A stretch of 40,474 nt of DNA from an uncultured SAR116 cluster alpha proteobacterium (GTDB taxonomy: Bacteria > Pseudomonadota > Alphaproteobacteria > Puniceispirillales > Puniceispirillaceae), in contig CACGLE010000012.1 in assembly GCA_902573725.1 (NCBI GenBank), forward strand, positions 1 through 40,474, written 5' to 3'. Both the position numbers and the translations under genes were made by a program. The notes beneath the pieces were generated by a model that was given only the letters and a program-made list of their open reading frames with translations, was not told where the DNA came from and searched no databases. Every line of letters begins with the position of its first letter. The first letter of the stretch is position 1. Below are positions 18,021 through 27,738 of this stretch, in pieces.

Positions 18021-19463
18021 ATGACTAAAAGTTTATTGCTTAATTATATCGGTGGTGAATGGGTAGAAGGAACGTCAGTAATTTCAAATATCAATCCCTC
18101 TGACCTTGGAGACGTGATAGCCAATCACGCTCTTGCAGATTCTAATCAAGCTATCCAAGCTATTGATGCGGCACATGCAGCCCTTTCGAGTTGGAAGAAT
18201 ACAAACCCACAAACAAGGTTCGATATTTTGGACAATATTGGACGTATTATTATAACGAGACAGGATGAACTTGGAGAAATTCTAGCCAGGGAAGAAGGAA
18301 AAACGCTTGCTGAAGCCAAAGGTGAGGCATTCCGTGCTGGTCAGTTTTTTCAATTCTATGCAGCTGAAGCTCTAAGGCGTACTGGCGAGCAAAATCTTTC
18401 TACACGCCCAAATATAGATGTTGAAATCGTAAGAGAGCCCATTGGTGTTACGGTCCTTATTACACCATGGAATTTCCCAATTGCTATTCCAGCATGGAAG
18501 ATTGCACCAGCGCTTGCTCACGGAAATACCGTAGTTTTAAAACCTTCAGAGATTACACCGGCGAGCGCTTATCACTTGACTAAAATTATGGAAGAAGCGG
18601 GATTACCAGCTGGTGTCTTTAATTTGCTGGTCGCGAAAGGTGAAGCTGTTGGTGAAACTTTAGTGTCCCATCCAGCAGTGGCTGGGATTTCATTTACTGG
18701 TTCTGTCCCAACAGGGCGAAAAATAGCACAAGGTGCTATACAGCATATGAAGAAGATTCAAATGGAAATGGGTGGCAAAAATCCGATGGTGATTATGGAA
18801 GATGCTGACTTAGATATCGCGATCCCTGTCACAATTAACGGTGCTTTCTACCAAACTGGCCAGAGATGTACTGCTTCTTCAAGGGTAATCGTACATGAAA
18901 AAATTTACGATGCCTTTGTTGAGCGCTTTGTTTCAGAAATGGATAAACTTTCTGTTGGGCCTGCGCTTGATCCTACAACACAAATAGGACCAGTTGTCTC
19001 AGACACACAACTTAAGTCAAATTTATCCTATGTTGAAATAGCACGCAATGAAGGATGTGAAGTAGTTAGCGGTCAGCATTTAGCGGAACGGAACACTGGT
19101 TATTTTCAAAGACCAGGTGCGTTCTTAAACGCAAACAACAAGATGCGCAGTTCAAGAGAAGAAATCTTTGGGCCAGTTGCTTCTATAATAAAGGTTGATG
19201 ATTTTGAAGAGGCGGTCGCAACCGCAAATGATACAGAATTTGGACTTTCATCCGCGATTTGCACCAGATCATTATATTATGCAAGAGAATTCAAGCGTTT
19301 ATCAGAAGCTGGCATGGCAATGGTAAATTTACCAACCGCTGGCGTCGATTATCATGTGCCATTTGGCGGTCGTAAAAACTCGTCGTATGGCTCAAGAGAG
19401 CAAGGACGTGCTGCGATTGACTTTTACACCACAACAAAAACAACCTACAGCTTTGCTGGGTAG
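18021..19463 (+). CDS. Aldehyde dehydrogenase, 2,5-dioxovalerate (alpha-ketoglutarate semialdehyde) dehydrogenase-like
   Basis: A 480-residue NAD(P)-dependent aldehyde dehydrogenase. Landmarks are TPWNFPIAIPAWKIAPAL, the FTGSVPTGRKIA cofactor region, the catalytic glutamate in MEMGGKNP, the nucleophilic cysteine in QTGQRCTASSR, and EEIFGPVA. The C-terminal LPTAGVDYHVPFGGRKNSSYG...REQG block resembles the ketoglutarate-semialdehyde dehydrogenase subgroup that ends sugar-acid and hydroxyproline pathways. A strong GAGGAG ribosome-binding site precedes the ATG, 33 bases after the aminotransferase, so it is probably in the same operon. Its position between glyoxylate aminotransferase and glycerate kinase suggests a small 2-carbon or 3-carbon aldehyde as another option. 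Confidence 0.9.
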   Translation: MTKSLLLNYIGGEWVEGTSVISNINPSDLGDVIANHALADSNQAIQAIDAAHAALSSWKNTNPQTRFDILDNIGRIIITRQDELGEILAREEGKTLAEAKGEAFRAGQFFQFYAAEALRRTGEQNLSTRPNIDVEIVREPIGVTVLITPWNFPIAIPAWKIAPALAHGNTVVLKPSEITPASAYHLTKIMEEAGLPAGVFNLLVAKGEAVGETLVSHPAVAGISFTGSVPTGRKIAQGAIQHMKKIQMEMGGKNPMVIMEDADLDIAIPVTINGAFYQTGQRCTASSRVIVHEKIYDAFVERFVSEMDKLSVGPALDPTTQIGPVVSDTQLKSNLSYVEIARNEGCEVVSGQHLAERNTGYFQRPGAFLNANNKMRSSREEIFGPVASIIKVDDFEEAVATANDTEFGLSSAICTRSLYYAREFKRLSEAGMAMVNLPTAGVDYHVPFGGRKNSSYGSREQGRAAIDFYTTTKTTYSFAG

Positions 19464-19700
19464 AGGTCTATAATTGAGAGGTTAGTGAATTTATCCAATG
19501 TTTTATCTTCAACTTAAATACTCCTAATCAGAGTCAGGTTTTTCAACCAGTCAGGCCTCAAAATAGAATGTCTAACGGGGTCATATGGAGAGGGATCGAA
19601 TATTTTTTGAATAGTTAAAAAAATGACGTGTGATATATTTTAAATCTATTTCGAGTGATGTTACCCATATCTCGAATAACGAAAAACCTTATTTAATAGT

Positions 19701-20984
19701 GTGGATATGAATCTACAGATAACGCCTAAACCAGTACGCATTCTTCATAAGCTTTACGATCATGCAGTCTCAGTTGCAGATCCTATGCTTACAGTTCCCA
19801 GCTACCTTCCAGAAAAACCAAGGGGTAAAGTAATTGTGGTTGGAGCAGGAAAAGCGAGCGCAAGGATGGCTGAAGCGGTGGAAACTGTTTGGGGTGCCTG
19901 TGAGGGTGTTATCATAACAAGATATGGATACGGCAGGCCAACTAAAGGAATTGAAATCATAGAGGCTTCTCATCCAGTTCCAGATGAAAATGGCGTCATC
20001 GCAACAAAAAAAATTTTGGATTTAATGAATGACTTGAATGAAAATGACTTCGTTCTTTGTTTGGTTTCAGGTGGAGCTTCTGCTCTTCTTTGTGCCCCTT
20101 CGGATATAATTACATTAACAGAAAAACAGAGTATCAATAATAGTCTTCTAACGAGTGGAGCACCTATTGAAAAAATCAATCTTGTTAGAAAACATCTCAG
20201 TAAGGTAAAAGGTGGAAAGTTAGCAGCTGCTGCATATCCCGCACAAATGCTAAGCTTAATTTTATCAGACGTTCCTGGAGATGATATTCAATTTATTGGC
20301 TCAGGACCGACAGTTGGTGATGAATCGACTCCTGCAGAGGCACTAAAAATTTTGTCCGATTATAACATTTACTTTCCTTCAGATAAAATTGAAAATTTTA
20401 ACACCCAGACATCGGTTATTTTACCAACAGATATACGTCTTAGTAGGACAACAAATATAATTTTTGCCGCACCCTCTCAATCATTGAAAGCAGCTTCAGA
20501 AATGGCATCTGGCAAGTATGGATTTGAAGTCATTAATCTTGGAGATAACCTTCAGGGTGAAGCCAAAGAAATTGCCATTAGTCAGGCAAAACAAGCAATT
20601 CAAATCCAAGATAATTTATCGAAAACACAGCCACCTGTTCTTTTACTGTCAGGCGGCGAATTAACTGTCACAGCTAGTGGAAATGGTGTTGGGGGACCTA
20701 ATGCAGAGTTTTGCCTTGCTCTTGCAATAGAATTAAAACAGAGACAAGGTATTTTTGGTTTCGCGGCAGATACCGATGGTGTGGACGGAACAGCAGAAAT
20801 AGCAGGAGCTTTCATAACACCTAATACATTAAAAGATGCAGAAAACTCTAGAATTTCACCCTTAGAATTATTAAAAGAGAATGACTCTCATAACTTTTTT
20901 AAGAAAATTGGTAGCCAAGTTGTCACAGGACCTACATTAACAAATGTAAATGACTTCAGAGCAATCCTTATTTATCCTTGCTAA
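19701..20984 (+). CDS. Glycerate 2-kinase (GckA/TtuD, MOFRL family)
   Basis: A 427-residue member of the glycerate 2-kinase family. The N-terminal DUF4147 domain has VVGAGKASARMAEAVE, LCLVSGGASALLCAP, INLVRKHLSKVKGGKLA and LSDVPGDD; the C-terminal MOFRL domain has LLLSGGELTVTASGNGVGGPNAEF and FAADTDGVDGTAEIAGAF. It phosphorylates D-glycerate to 2-phosphoglycerate, linking serine/hydroxypyruvate or glyoxylate metabolism to glycolysis. The frame opens with GTG at 19701, but ATG at 19707 is equally likely; neither has a clear ribosome-binding site. A 237-base gap separates it from the aldehyde dehydrogenase, with a short TTCGAG/CTCGAA inverted repeat (19650-19676), so it may have its own promoter. 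Confidence 0.92.
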   Translation: MDMNLQITPKPVRILHKLYDHAVSVADPMLTVPSYLPEKPRGKVIVVGAGKASARMAEAVETVWGACEGVIITRYGYGRPTKGIEIIEASHPVPDENGVIATKKILDLMNDLNENDFVLCLVSGGASALLCAPSDIITLTEKQSINNSLLTSGAPIEKINLVRKHLSKVKGGKLAAAAYPAQMLSLILSDVPGDDIQFIGSGPTVGDESTPAEALKILSDYNIYFPSDKIENFNTQTSVILPTDIRLSRTTNIIFAAPSQSLKAASEMASGKYGFEVINLGDNLQGEAKEIAISQAKQAIQIQDNLSKTQPPVLLLSGGELTVTASGNGVGGPNAEFCLALAIELKQRQGIFGFAADTDGVDGTAEIAGAFITPNTLKDAENSRISPLELLKENDSHNFFKKIGSQVVTGPTLTNVNDFRAILIYPC

Positions 20985-21072
20985 TGTAAATACAGAGAAT
21001 AAGTACTATCAGTCGTTGATTATATGACTAAGTTCGATGGTTTTACTCAATTTTATGAACTTCAAGCGTTAT

Positions 21073-24000
21073 TTAATCATCACTTATCTGTGTTTTGCGA
21101 CTAGACGCCACAACCTGCTTGTGAGCTAGTGCCAAAAGTCCTGGCACGATAAACAAAGTAGCAACAGTCGATAAAGCAAGCCCCCCAAATACTACCGTTC
21201 CAATTCCTCTGTAAAGCTCTGAACCTGCACCTGGAAAAATAACAAGCGGTACCAAACCAAAAAGAGAAGTAAAAGTAGACATGAAAATAGGTCTTATCCT
21301 ATTTCTGGTAGCCTCTATTATACTTTCGTTAACAGCCATATTTTCCTCACGGATCTGCAGGCATGTTTGCTCAACCATTAAAATAGCATTATTCACAACT
21401 ATACCTGTCAAAATCACAAACCCGAGCATTGTAAGCATATCAAGAGGTTGCCTTAAAAACATATTAAGAATATATAAAGCTAAAATTCCACCTGCCGCTG
21501 CTATTGGAACCGCTAGTATTATTATTCCAGGAAGTATGAAAGACCTAAGTAGTATTACCATCAATAAAAAGATCACACAGAGTGCAGTTAAAACATTTGC
21601 TTGCATTGCTTTCCATGTTTCTTCTAGGGCGCTGGCAGCACCACTTACGGCAATCGAAACATTATTTTTTTTAGCGATTTGTGTCAGTTGGGGTAATACT
21701 TGCTCGTTGATAACGCTGATTGCTGTTTCAAGAGCAATCGCTTCCCGTGGTCTCACTTGTATCGTCAACGCCTGATTTCCATTTAAACGTCTTATTGTTT
21801 GAGGTGCGCTGATCATTTCAACCTGAGCCACTTGATCAAGTCTTACCATCAACCCTTGTCTATTTATAACAGGCATTGCTGACAAGTCATCCATTCCCAT
21901 TTCACCTGCATTACCTCCTGTTAATATCAATTCTACCAATTCACCATTAATTGGTACATCTGCTATTCCCAAACCATCGTTAAGGATATCAACTAATGAA
22001 CTAAATTCTCGAGCTGTAATTCCGATTTTTGCTAGTTGTTCAGAGTCTGGCAAAATACGTATTTGCGGAGCGCCTGAATCTAAACCAGGAATTATTCTCA
22101 CCTGATTACCGTCACTTACAGGAAAGGATTCGTCTAAAATTCTTGTAAGTTGCCTTGCAACTGACACTAGACTTGCCAAGGAAGGCCCTGCTAAATCAAC
22201 ATTTATTGAGCGTGAACCTCCAACAGAACGGCCAAATAAAGATGCCTGAAATACAAACGCACGTGCTCCAGGCTCCGAGAAAACCGGTCTCATCAAAATA
22301 GGTCTTAATTCTGTAACACGTTCGGGATCTGTCGCTGTTGCCCCTGCAAAACCACCACCATCAAAAGCAACAAAGAAAAAACGCTCTATGCCAGGACCAT
22401 CTCCCATCTTATCTGATTTTTCCCACAGTGGTCTTGCAGATTCTTCCATCTTATCTGCTATTTTTTTTGTCTCGTTAATAGAATAACCGGGTGGGACAAA
22501 TATCCTGCCTAACATGAAATTTGCATTACCATCTGGCAGATAATCTAATTTTGGCATCATCAAAAAAATGACTGCAATACTCATAGTAATCAAACTGCTT
22601 ACGGTAATAAGAGCGATTTTACGGTTTTTTGTTGCATATATTGCAAATTGAACCATCAGCAAGGCTATAAACCTCGCAACTCGGTCTAGTCCTGGAATAG
22701 ATTTTATTTTCTGAAATCTGTCATGACGACCTGCCAAAAGCTTAGATGCCAAAGCTGGAATGACAGTAACCGACACCATGACTGATATCAAAACTGATAC
22801 TGATATAGCAATACCAATATCACGAAAAAGCTGCCCTACTGGCAAGTCTAGCAAAATGATAGGAACGAAAACCAAAACAGTAGTCAGGGCAGAACCAAGA
22901 ATAGGTGCCCATACCTGTCGCGCACCACGATAGGCTGCGGTCGGTGCATCCATGCCCTTTTGACGCAATCTAAATATATTTTCAAGAGAAACAATAGACG
23001 CGTCAACAACCATCCCAATTGCGAATGCCATTCCTGCCAAAGATATTACATTGATGGAAAGTCCAAAGCCTGAAATTGCAACAAATGTTCCTACTACAGA
23101 AACTGGGATTGCTATAAAAATTACCATTGTTGGAAACAATGACCGCAGAAATAAGAGCAAAATACAGAGTGCTAAAATACCGCCTATCCAAATATTCTGC
23201 TGCACAAGGTCAATCGCAGAACGAATATATGCTGTTTCATCATAAATGATGTTGAGTTGTAAACCTTTCGGATTCAGAGTTGTTTCGTTTAAGTCCTTTA
23301 CTGAGCTTGATAGGGTCTGCATTGTTGTTACAACATTTATACCAGGCTCTCTCAATGCATTTATAATGATAGCGTCCTGACCATTGAGGCGTCTAAAGCT
23401 GGTTCTTTTTTCAATCGCAAATTCAACATCAGCAACGTCTGACAATAAGACGGGAGAAATTTGTCCATTTTCGTTAAAGTCTGCTCTCAAAATAGTATTT
23501 AATGCTGTCTCAGGTGTGTAGGCAATCGCTTCAGTTCTTACTGTGTAAACGCGCTTTCCTTGTTGCACTCTTCCAACAGATTGAAGTGTAGTGGCGGTTC
23601 TTAAGGCGTCTAACACTATTGAAGTTGAAAGGCGGTAAGAGGCAAGCCTCTGAGGGTCAATAATAACCTTGAGTTGTTTTTTACCGCCACCATTATATGT
23701 GATTTCGGAAACTCCTGGTGTTCTCGCAAGGTAGTCCACAACTTTACTTGTTACAAAACTTCCAAGGTTTTCTAAATCTACATTTTTCCCCTCCAGCGCA
23801 ACTAATGCCATTCTGGCAATAGGACTATCATCAGAATTAGAAGTTTGCACCTGAGGAGCCGATGACTCACTTGGAAGACCTGTGATTCCTGCTAGTTTTG
23901 AAAGTAAAACTGTAAGTGCTTTATCCATATCGGTTAACAAAGAATAAGTGAGCGTTACCCTTGCTGAACCATTAGATGATCTAGATAAAATTTCTTCAAC

Positions 24001-24231
24001 ACCAGCTAAATTAGACAGTTCTGTCTCTAATCTGCTTACGATTTCTCTGTCGACGTCCTCGGGTGCAGCCCCAGGCCAAGATACTCTAATTTGATAGATT
24101 GGCTTTTCGATATCAGGCGAAAGCTGGATTGGAATAGTTCTTAAAGCAACAATCCCGAATAGAACTATCAATAGCATGATTGCCATAACAGCAACAGGAC
24201 GTTCGATTGCGTTCTTTATAAATGTGTTCAT
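21073..24231 (-). CDS. RND efflux transporter permease (HAE1/AcrB type)
   Basis: A 1052-residue inner-membrane RND permease with the usual duplicated plan: a first helix at about 12-30, a large periplasmic domain, a helix bundle around 340-560, a second periplasmic domain and a second bundle at about 865-1040. The amino end MNTFIKNAIERPVAVMAIMLLIVLFG and WPGAAPEDVDREIVSRLE are family-typical. The proton-relay region of TM4 reads GMVVDAS (D410, A411), so the second AcrB aspartate is alanine. The TM10 lysine position is N947 in GIVVNNAIL. This is not the AcrB triad, though N-type TM10 motifs occur in other HAE1 groups. It follows the adaptor gene by 24 bases; no outer-membrane factor is nearby. 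Substrate is unknown. Confidence 0.93.
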   Translation of the reverse strand: MNTFIKNAIERPVAVMAIMLLIVLFGIVALRTIPIQLSPDIEKPIYQIRVSWPGAAPEDVDREIVSRLETELSNLAGVEEILSRSSNGSARVTLTYSLLTDMDKALTVLLSKLAGITGLPSESSAPQVQTSNSDDSPIARMALVALEGKNVDLENLGSFVTSKVVDYLARTPGVSEITYNGGGKKQLKVIIDPQRLASYRLSTSIVLDALRTATTLQSVGRVQQGKRVYTVRTEAIAYTPETALNTILRADFNENGQISPVLLSDVADVEFAIEKRTSFRRLNGQDAIIINALREPGINVVTTMQTLSSSVKDLNETTLNPKGLQLNIIYDETAYIRSAIDLVQQNIWIGGILALCILLLFLRSLFPTMVIFIAIPVSVVGTFVAISGFGLSINVISLAGMAFAIGMVVDASIVSLENIFRLRQKGMDAPTAAYRGARQVWAPILGSALTTVLVFVPIILLDLPVGQLFRDIGIAISVSVLISVMVSVTVIPALASKLLAGRHDRFQKIKSIPGLDRVARFIALLMVQFAIYATKNRKIALITVSSLITMSIAVIFLMMPKLDYLPDGNANFMLGRIFVPPGYSINETKKIADKMEESARPLWEKSDKMGDGPGIERFFFVAFDGGGFAGATATDPERVTELRPILMRPVFSEPGARAFVFQASLFGRSVGGSRSINVDLAGPSLASLVSVARQLTRILDESFPVSDGNQVRIIPGLDSGAPQIRILPDSEQLAKIGITAREFSSLVDILNDGLGIADVPINGELVELILTGGNAGEMGMDDLSAMPVINRQGLMVRLDQVAQVEMISAPQTIRRLNGNQALTIQVRPREAIALETAISVINEQVLPQLTQIAKKNNVSIAVSGAASALEETWKAMQANVLTALCVIFLLMVILLRSFILPGIIILAVPIAAAGGILALYILNMFLRQPLDMLTMLGFVILTGIVVNNAILMVEQTCLQIREENMAVNESIIEATRNRIRPIFMSTFTSLFGLVPLVIFPGAGSELYRGIGTVVFGGLALSTVATLFIVPGLLALAHKQVVASSRKTQISDD

Positions 24232-24255
24232 ATACCTAAACTCTTTTTTGATATC

Positions 24256-25830
24256 CTAATTTGCCGTTCCTATAACATCCATTTGAACTTCTCTACCATT
24301 GGGCAATCCGCTTAAAATCACAGTCCCGTTCATACTATTAGGTGTAGAAACAAGCTCAAAAGAGAGTGTTACAATGCCAAACGGCAACACAAGTTCAGTA
24401 TCAAAATATACAGTATCATTTTTACGTGTTACCAATACAGGCTTATCATTATAAAGGCTTGCTTTGCTAGATAATTCCAACCTTCCTGATTGCTCACCTC
24501 GACTTGATTGCCATTTTAGCAGCCATTTTTTCGCATCATCTGCAAGTTCGGTTGGGATTTCTTCGGCCTTTTCTGCCTGAGATGTATCATTTGACATATT
24601 AGGAACATCTCGTTTTGGTATTTTTCCTTGCTTAACGGCTGCGCCGTCATCTAATCCCTCATTACCGCGTGTTATTACAAGCTCTCCGGCCTGCAGACCC
24701 GAATTTACAATAATTCGCTCATCAATAGCACTTCCCAAACGAACTGCCTGACGCTTTGCTATCCCATTATCGAAGACAAATACAACATGCCCACCTGCAA
24801 CTGGTACTACTGCATCTTGAGGGATAACCAGCAGTTCTTGAACCTCTGTGCTTGGAACCAGAACGTTTATTTGCGCTCCGTTAGCACGAATACTGCTCAA
24901 CACTTCTCCATCAAAAATTAATTTCGTCAGTCTAGATGCAGTCCTTCTATTCTCTTCTGGAAGAATAGCCCTGAGTGAAAGCATAAAGTTTTCTCCTGAT
25001 AGGCTACGAGCTCTTAACTGAGACTCCGAATTGATAAAAGGTAAATATTTAACGGGTAAATCTAACTCTACCCCATATCCTTCATCAGTTCGTATGCTAG
25101 CTATCATATCACCTTGCCTTGCAAATCCTATTTTTTCCGAAAATAATGATATAATCTGCCCATCAACAGGCGATTTAAGAGTTGCATCCGATAGATCCTG
25201 CTCTAATTTTTTGATTTGGAGCCTCAATCTTTCTTCAGTTACGATTAATTGCTTTAATGAATATTTAAGATCGCTTTGTATTTTATTGCGATTAACTAAT
25301 TGTTGTTGAGCCGCATTAAGCGCGATCTGCGCGTTCTCTGAATTTTCGAATGAAATTGCGTTGCTCTGAGCTAGCTTTTTAGCGAATTCAGCTCTACGGT
25401 CTAATAGTACGAGTTGCTCTTGAGTAAGTGATAAAAGAGATTTTTCATACTTAAGATTTTCATTTAAAGATGCAATTTCATTTTCAGTTGCCTCTAGCTC
25501 TGAGCGATGAATTTGAAGCTGATGTTCAATTACAAAGGTATCTTGTTTAGCAATTATGTCCCCTGCTTTCACCGGGTCCCCAATTTGCCAATCTTTCATT
25601 ACAATCTTAGCTGTTAGGCTAGCTGTAATAAAAAAAGGATCGCCAGCAACCACAGACCCACCAATTTGAGTAAAATTCGGTAAAGTCATTTTCTCAACAC
25701 GCTCTGCTTGCACAATTGCGCCTCTATTCTGCTGTGCAAATACAGAACTGCTTGTTGTAAGCCAAAGTGAAGCAAAAATCATCGTCGACAAGCAAACACG
25801 CAATATACCAGCATTTATTTGAGAAGACAT
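24256..25830 (-). CDS. RND periplasmic adaptor (membrane fusion protein) with C-terminal extension
   Basis: A 524-residue adaptor. A signal peptide covers about residues 1-32, ending SSSVFA before QQNRG. A lipoyl/barrel-sandwich half follows (WQIGDPVKAGDIIAKQD), then a heptad-rich coiled-coil hairpin at about 95-220, the second lipoyl half (DATLKSPVDGQIISLFSEKIG), a beta-barrel and a membrane-proximal domain ending near LDDGAAVKQG at about residue 405. The remaining roughly 115 residues are extra: a charged linker (SQAEKAEEIPTELADDAKKW) and a beta-rich module ending GLPNGREVQMDVIGTAN. The module is not part of a standard HlyD/AcrA adaptor. The permease gene follows 24 bases downstream. Confidence 0.9.
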   Translation of the reverse strand: MSSQINAGILRVCLSTMIFASLWLTTSSSVFAQQNRGAIVQAERVEKMTLPNFTQIGGSVVAGDPFFITASLTAKIVMKDWQIGDPVKAGDIIAKQDTFVIEHQLQIHRSELEATENEIASLNENLKYEKSLLSLTQEQLVLLDRRAEFAKKLAQSNAISFENSENAQIALNAAQQQLVNRNKIQSDLKYSLKQLIVTEERLRLQIKKLEQDLSDATLKSPVDGQIISLFSEKIGFARQGDMIASIRTDEGYGVELDLPVKYLPFINSESQLRARSLSGENFMLSLRAILPEENRRTASRLTKLIFDGEVLSSIRANGAQINVLVPSTEVQELLVIPQDAVVPVAGGHVVFVFDNGIAKRQAVRLGSAIDERIIVNSGLQAGELVITRGNEGLDDGAAVKQGKIPKRDVPNMSNDTSQAEKAEEIPTELADDAKKWLLKWQSSRGEQSGRLELSSKASLYNDKPVLVTRKNDTVYFDTELVLPFGIVTLSFELVSTPNSMNGTVILSGLPNGREVQMDVIGTAN

Positions 25831-26127
25831 ACTAAAAAATCCTTTAACTTTAAAAAATATGGATTTTTGCGAGTAGAATTTATAAATGGTCGCATCACAA
25901 AAATATTTATTTCTTGTTTATATTAGCTGGAGAGTTTTTTCAGCAAAAAAATCAAAATTCAAATTATATGCTTTCTTGTTTGCTAGAACAAATAAACTAT
26001 ATATATAACTATTCATTTGGTGCTATCTCGCCTTAATTTGCATATAAAATACTCGCGCATTATTATCATACTTTAATGTGATGTGATGTGATTTGATTAG
26101 GTAGGCACCTTTATTTTGGAGAGGCCC
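25831..26127. other. Divergent intergenic region between the RND and TRAP operons
   Basis: About 297 bases, very AT-rich, with no ORF I would support. It should contain promoters for both operons. A short tandem repeat of ATGTG, three copies at 26076-26090 and followed by ATTTG, sits just upstream of the TRAP ribosome-binding site; I cannot assign it a role. Confidence 0.5.
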
Positions 26128-27210
26128 GTGAGAAATAAAACGATTACTTTATCAAAATTTCTAGGTTTTTGGCTAAAGCTCTTTGTAAAATATTTTATAG
26201 TCGTCTGCTGTGGGATCTTGATTTCACAATCAGCATGGGCAGAAGAATATAAATTTAAATTTCATCATTTTCTCGGGGCAAACTCATTTTGGCAAACAGA
26301 AATATTACAACCTTGGGTAGATAATATTGAAAAAAATAGCAATGGCAGTATCTCAATTGAGATATTCCCTTCAATGACACTTGGTGGGAAACCACCTGAG
26401 CTCGTTCAGCAAGCACGGGATGGTGTCGTAGATATTATTTGGACTGTGAATGGGTATACCCCTGGAATGTTCCCACGCTCCGAAGTTTTTGAGCTTCCCA
26501 CAGTTTTTACTAACGATCCTGAACCTGTAAACCTTGCCCTTTTTGATCTTTTTGAAGCAGATTTGAAGCCGGATTATGCCGGTTTACAAGTAATGTTCTT
26601 AAGCGTGCATGCAGGAAACGCTATTCATATGAGAAATGAAGCTATTCGGTCACCAACTGATCTTTCTGGAAAAAAAATAAGAACACCATCACGCACAGGT
26701 GCTTGGAGCATTGAGGCATTAGGAGGAATTCCTATTGCGATGCCGGTTCCTGATCTGCCACAGTCACTTCAAAAAGGTGTGGTTGATGGTGCGTTTGTTC
26801 CTTGGGAAATCATTCCAGCACTGCAACTTCAGCATCAAACTCAATTCCAAATTGAGGGCTTTAATAACGAACGCATTGGTTCTCTTCTGTTCCAAACATC
26901 AATGAATAAAACGAGGTGGGAAAATCTTCCAGCAGAAATTCAGAAAATTTTCAAAGATGCCTCAGGACCTGACTGGTGGGCTGAAATAGGGCAAAAACTT
27001 AAAAAAGGTGAAGATCAAGGAATACAAATCGCTATTAATGCAGGAAATACGCATATCGAGCTTACCGAAGAAGAAACGGTTCAGTTTACAAACATTCTAT
27101 CAAGCGTAGTTGATAGATGGATTAATAGCGTAGCCGATAAAAATATTGATGGAAACGCACTTGTTGATAAAGCTCGAAAAGCCATAGCATCTCATTATCG
27201 TAACAAATAA
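26128..27210 (+). CDS. TRAP transporter solute-binding protein (DctP family)
   Basis: A secreted binding protein of 360 residues from the GTG chosen here. The GTG at 26128 has GGAGAGG (26118-26124) as ribosome-binding site; an in-frame TTG at 26116 overlaps that site and is unlikely. The leader is long, with a hydrophobic stretch FVKYFIVVCCGILIS and cleavage likely after SAWA before EEYKFKF. The mature domain shows LSGKKIRTPSRTGAWSIEALGG with the substrate-binding arginine, and LPQSLQKGVVDGAFVPWEI. It presents a carboxylate-type solute to the membrane subunits encoded 12 bases downstream. The ligand cannot be told from sequence. Confidence 0.92.
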   Translation: MRNKTITLSKFLGFWLKLFVKYFIVVCCGILISQSAWAEEYKFKFHHFLGANSFWQTEILQPWVDNIEKNSNGSISIEIFPSMTLGGKPPELVQQARDGVVDIIWTVNGYTPGMFPRSEVFELPTVFTNDPEPVNLALFDLFEADLKPDYAGLQVMFLSVHAGNAIHMRNEAIRSPTDLSGKKIRTPSRTGAWSIEALGGIPIAMPVPDLPQSLQKGVVDGAFVPWEIIPALQLQHQTQFQIEGFNNERIGSLLFQTSMNKTRWENLPAEIQKIFKDASGPDWWAEIGQKLKKGEDQGIQIAINAGNTHIELTEEETVQFTNILSSVVDRWINSVADKNIDGNALVDKARKAIASHYRNK

Positions 27211-27222
27211 CAAAGGCTCAAA

Positions 27223-27738
27223 ATGTCCTATTTTCGTTTGTTATCTAACTTATGGCAGAATTTGATCACGGGTTGGGCACTGGTTGGTGGTTTCATACTA
27301 ATAATGATTGTATGCATAAATGTATTTTCAATTATTGGAGGAATCTTTCTAATTCCACTTCAAGGAGATTTTGAACTCACACAGATGGGTATTGCAGTAG
27401 CAGTATTTTGCTTTCTTCCATACTGTCAGCTATATAAGCACAATATTTCTGCTGAAATCTTCACTTCACGGGCGAATATTAAAACTCAGTTATTGCTCAG
27501 CATTGTCGCCTCCTTTGTGGCTTTTCTATTTTCTATACTTTTGGTCTGGCGCATGTATGAAGGTATGAGTGACCAGAGGGCATACAATTATACAAGCACC
27601 ATTTTGCAGTTTCCTATTTGGATTACTTTTTTACCAATAATTTTTTCGCTTTGCCTCTTAGCGATAGCAAGCCTAATTACGCTTAAACAAGATTTTAACT
27701 CTCATAAGTCCCTCAGATATAAATTAAAGAGTCGCTGA
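27223..27738 (+). CDS. TRAP transporter small membrane subunit (DctQ family)
   Basis: A 171-residue four-helix membrane protein with helices at about 18-42, 57-75, 86-108 and 128-152. TQMGIAVAVFCFLPYCQLYKHNISAEIF has the E/T-x-x-x-x-x-x-V-F-x-P form typical of DctQ. It forms the transport complex with DctM. AAAGG lies 7 bases upstream of the ATG, and its stop codon overlaps the DctM start by one base (TGATG), indicating translational coupling. Confidence 0.9.
   Translation: MSYFRLLSNLWQNLITGWALVGGFILIMIVCINVFSIIGGIFLIPLQGDFELTQMGIAVAVFCFLPYCQLYKHNISAEIFTSRANIKTQLLLSIVASFVAFLFSILLVWRMYEGMSDQRAYNYTSTILQFPIWITFLPIIFSLCLLAIASLITLKQDFNSHKSLRYKLKSR

Noticed and set aside
26076-26090. Tandem ATGTG repeat as a phase-variation or CRISPR-like element
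   Set aside because: There are only three 5-base copies and no spacers; it is too short to support either idea.
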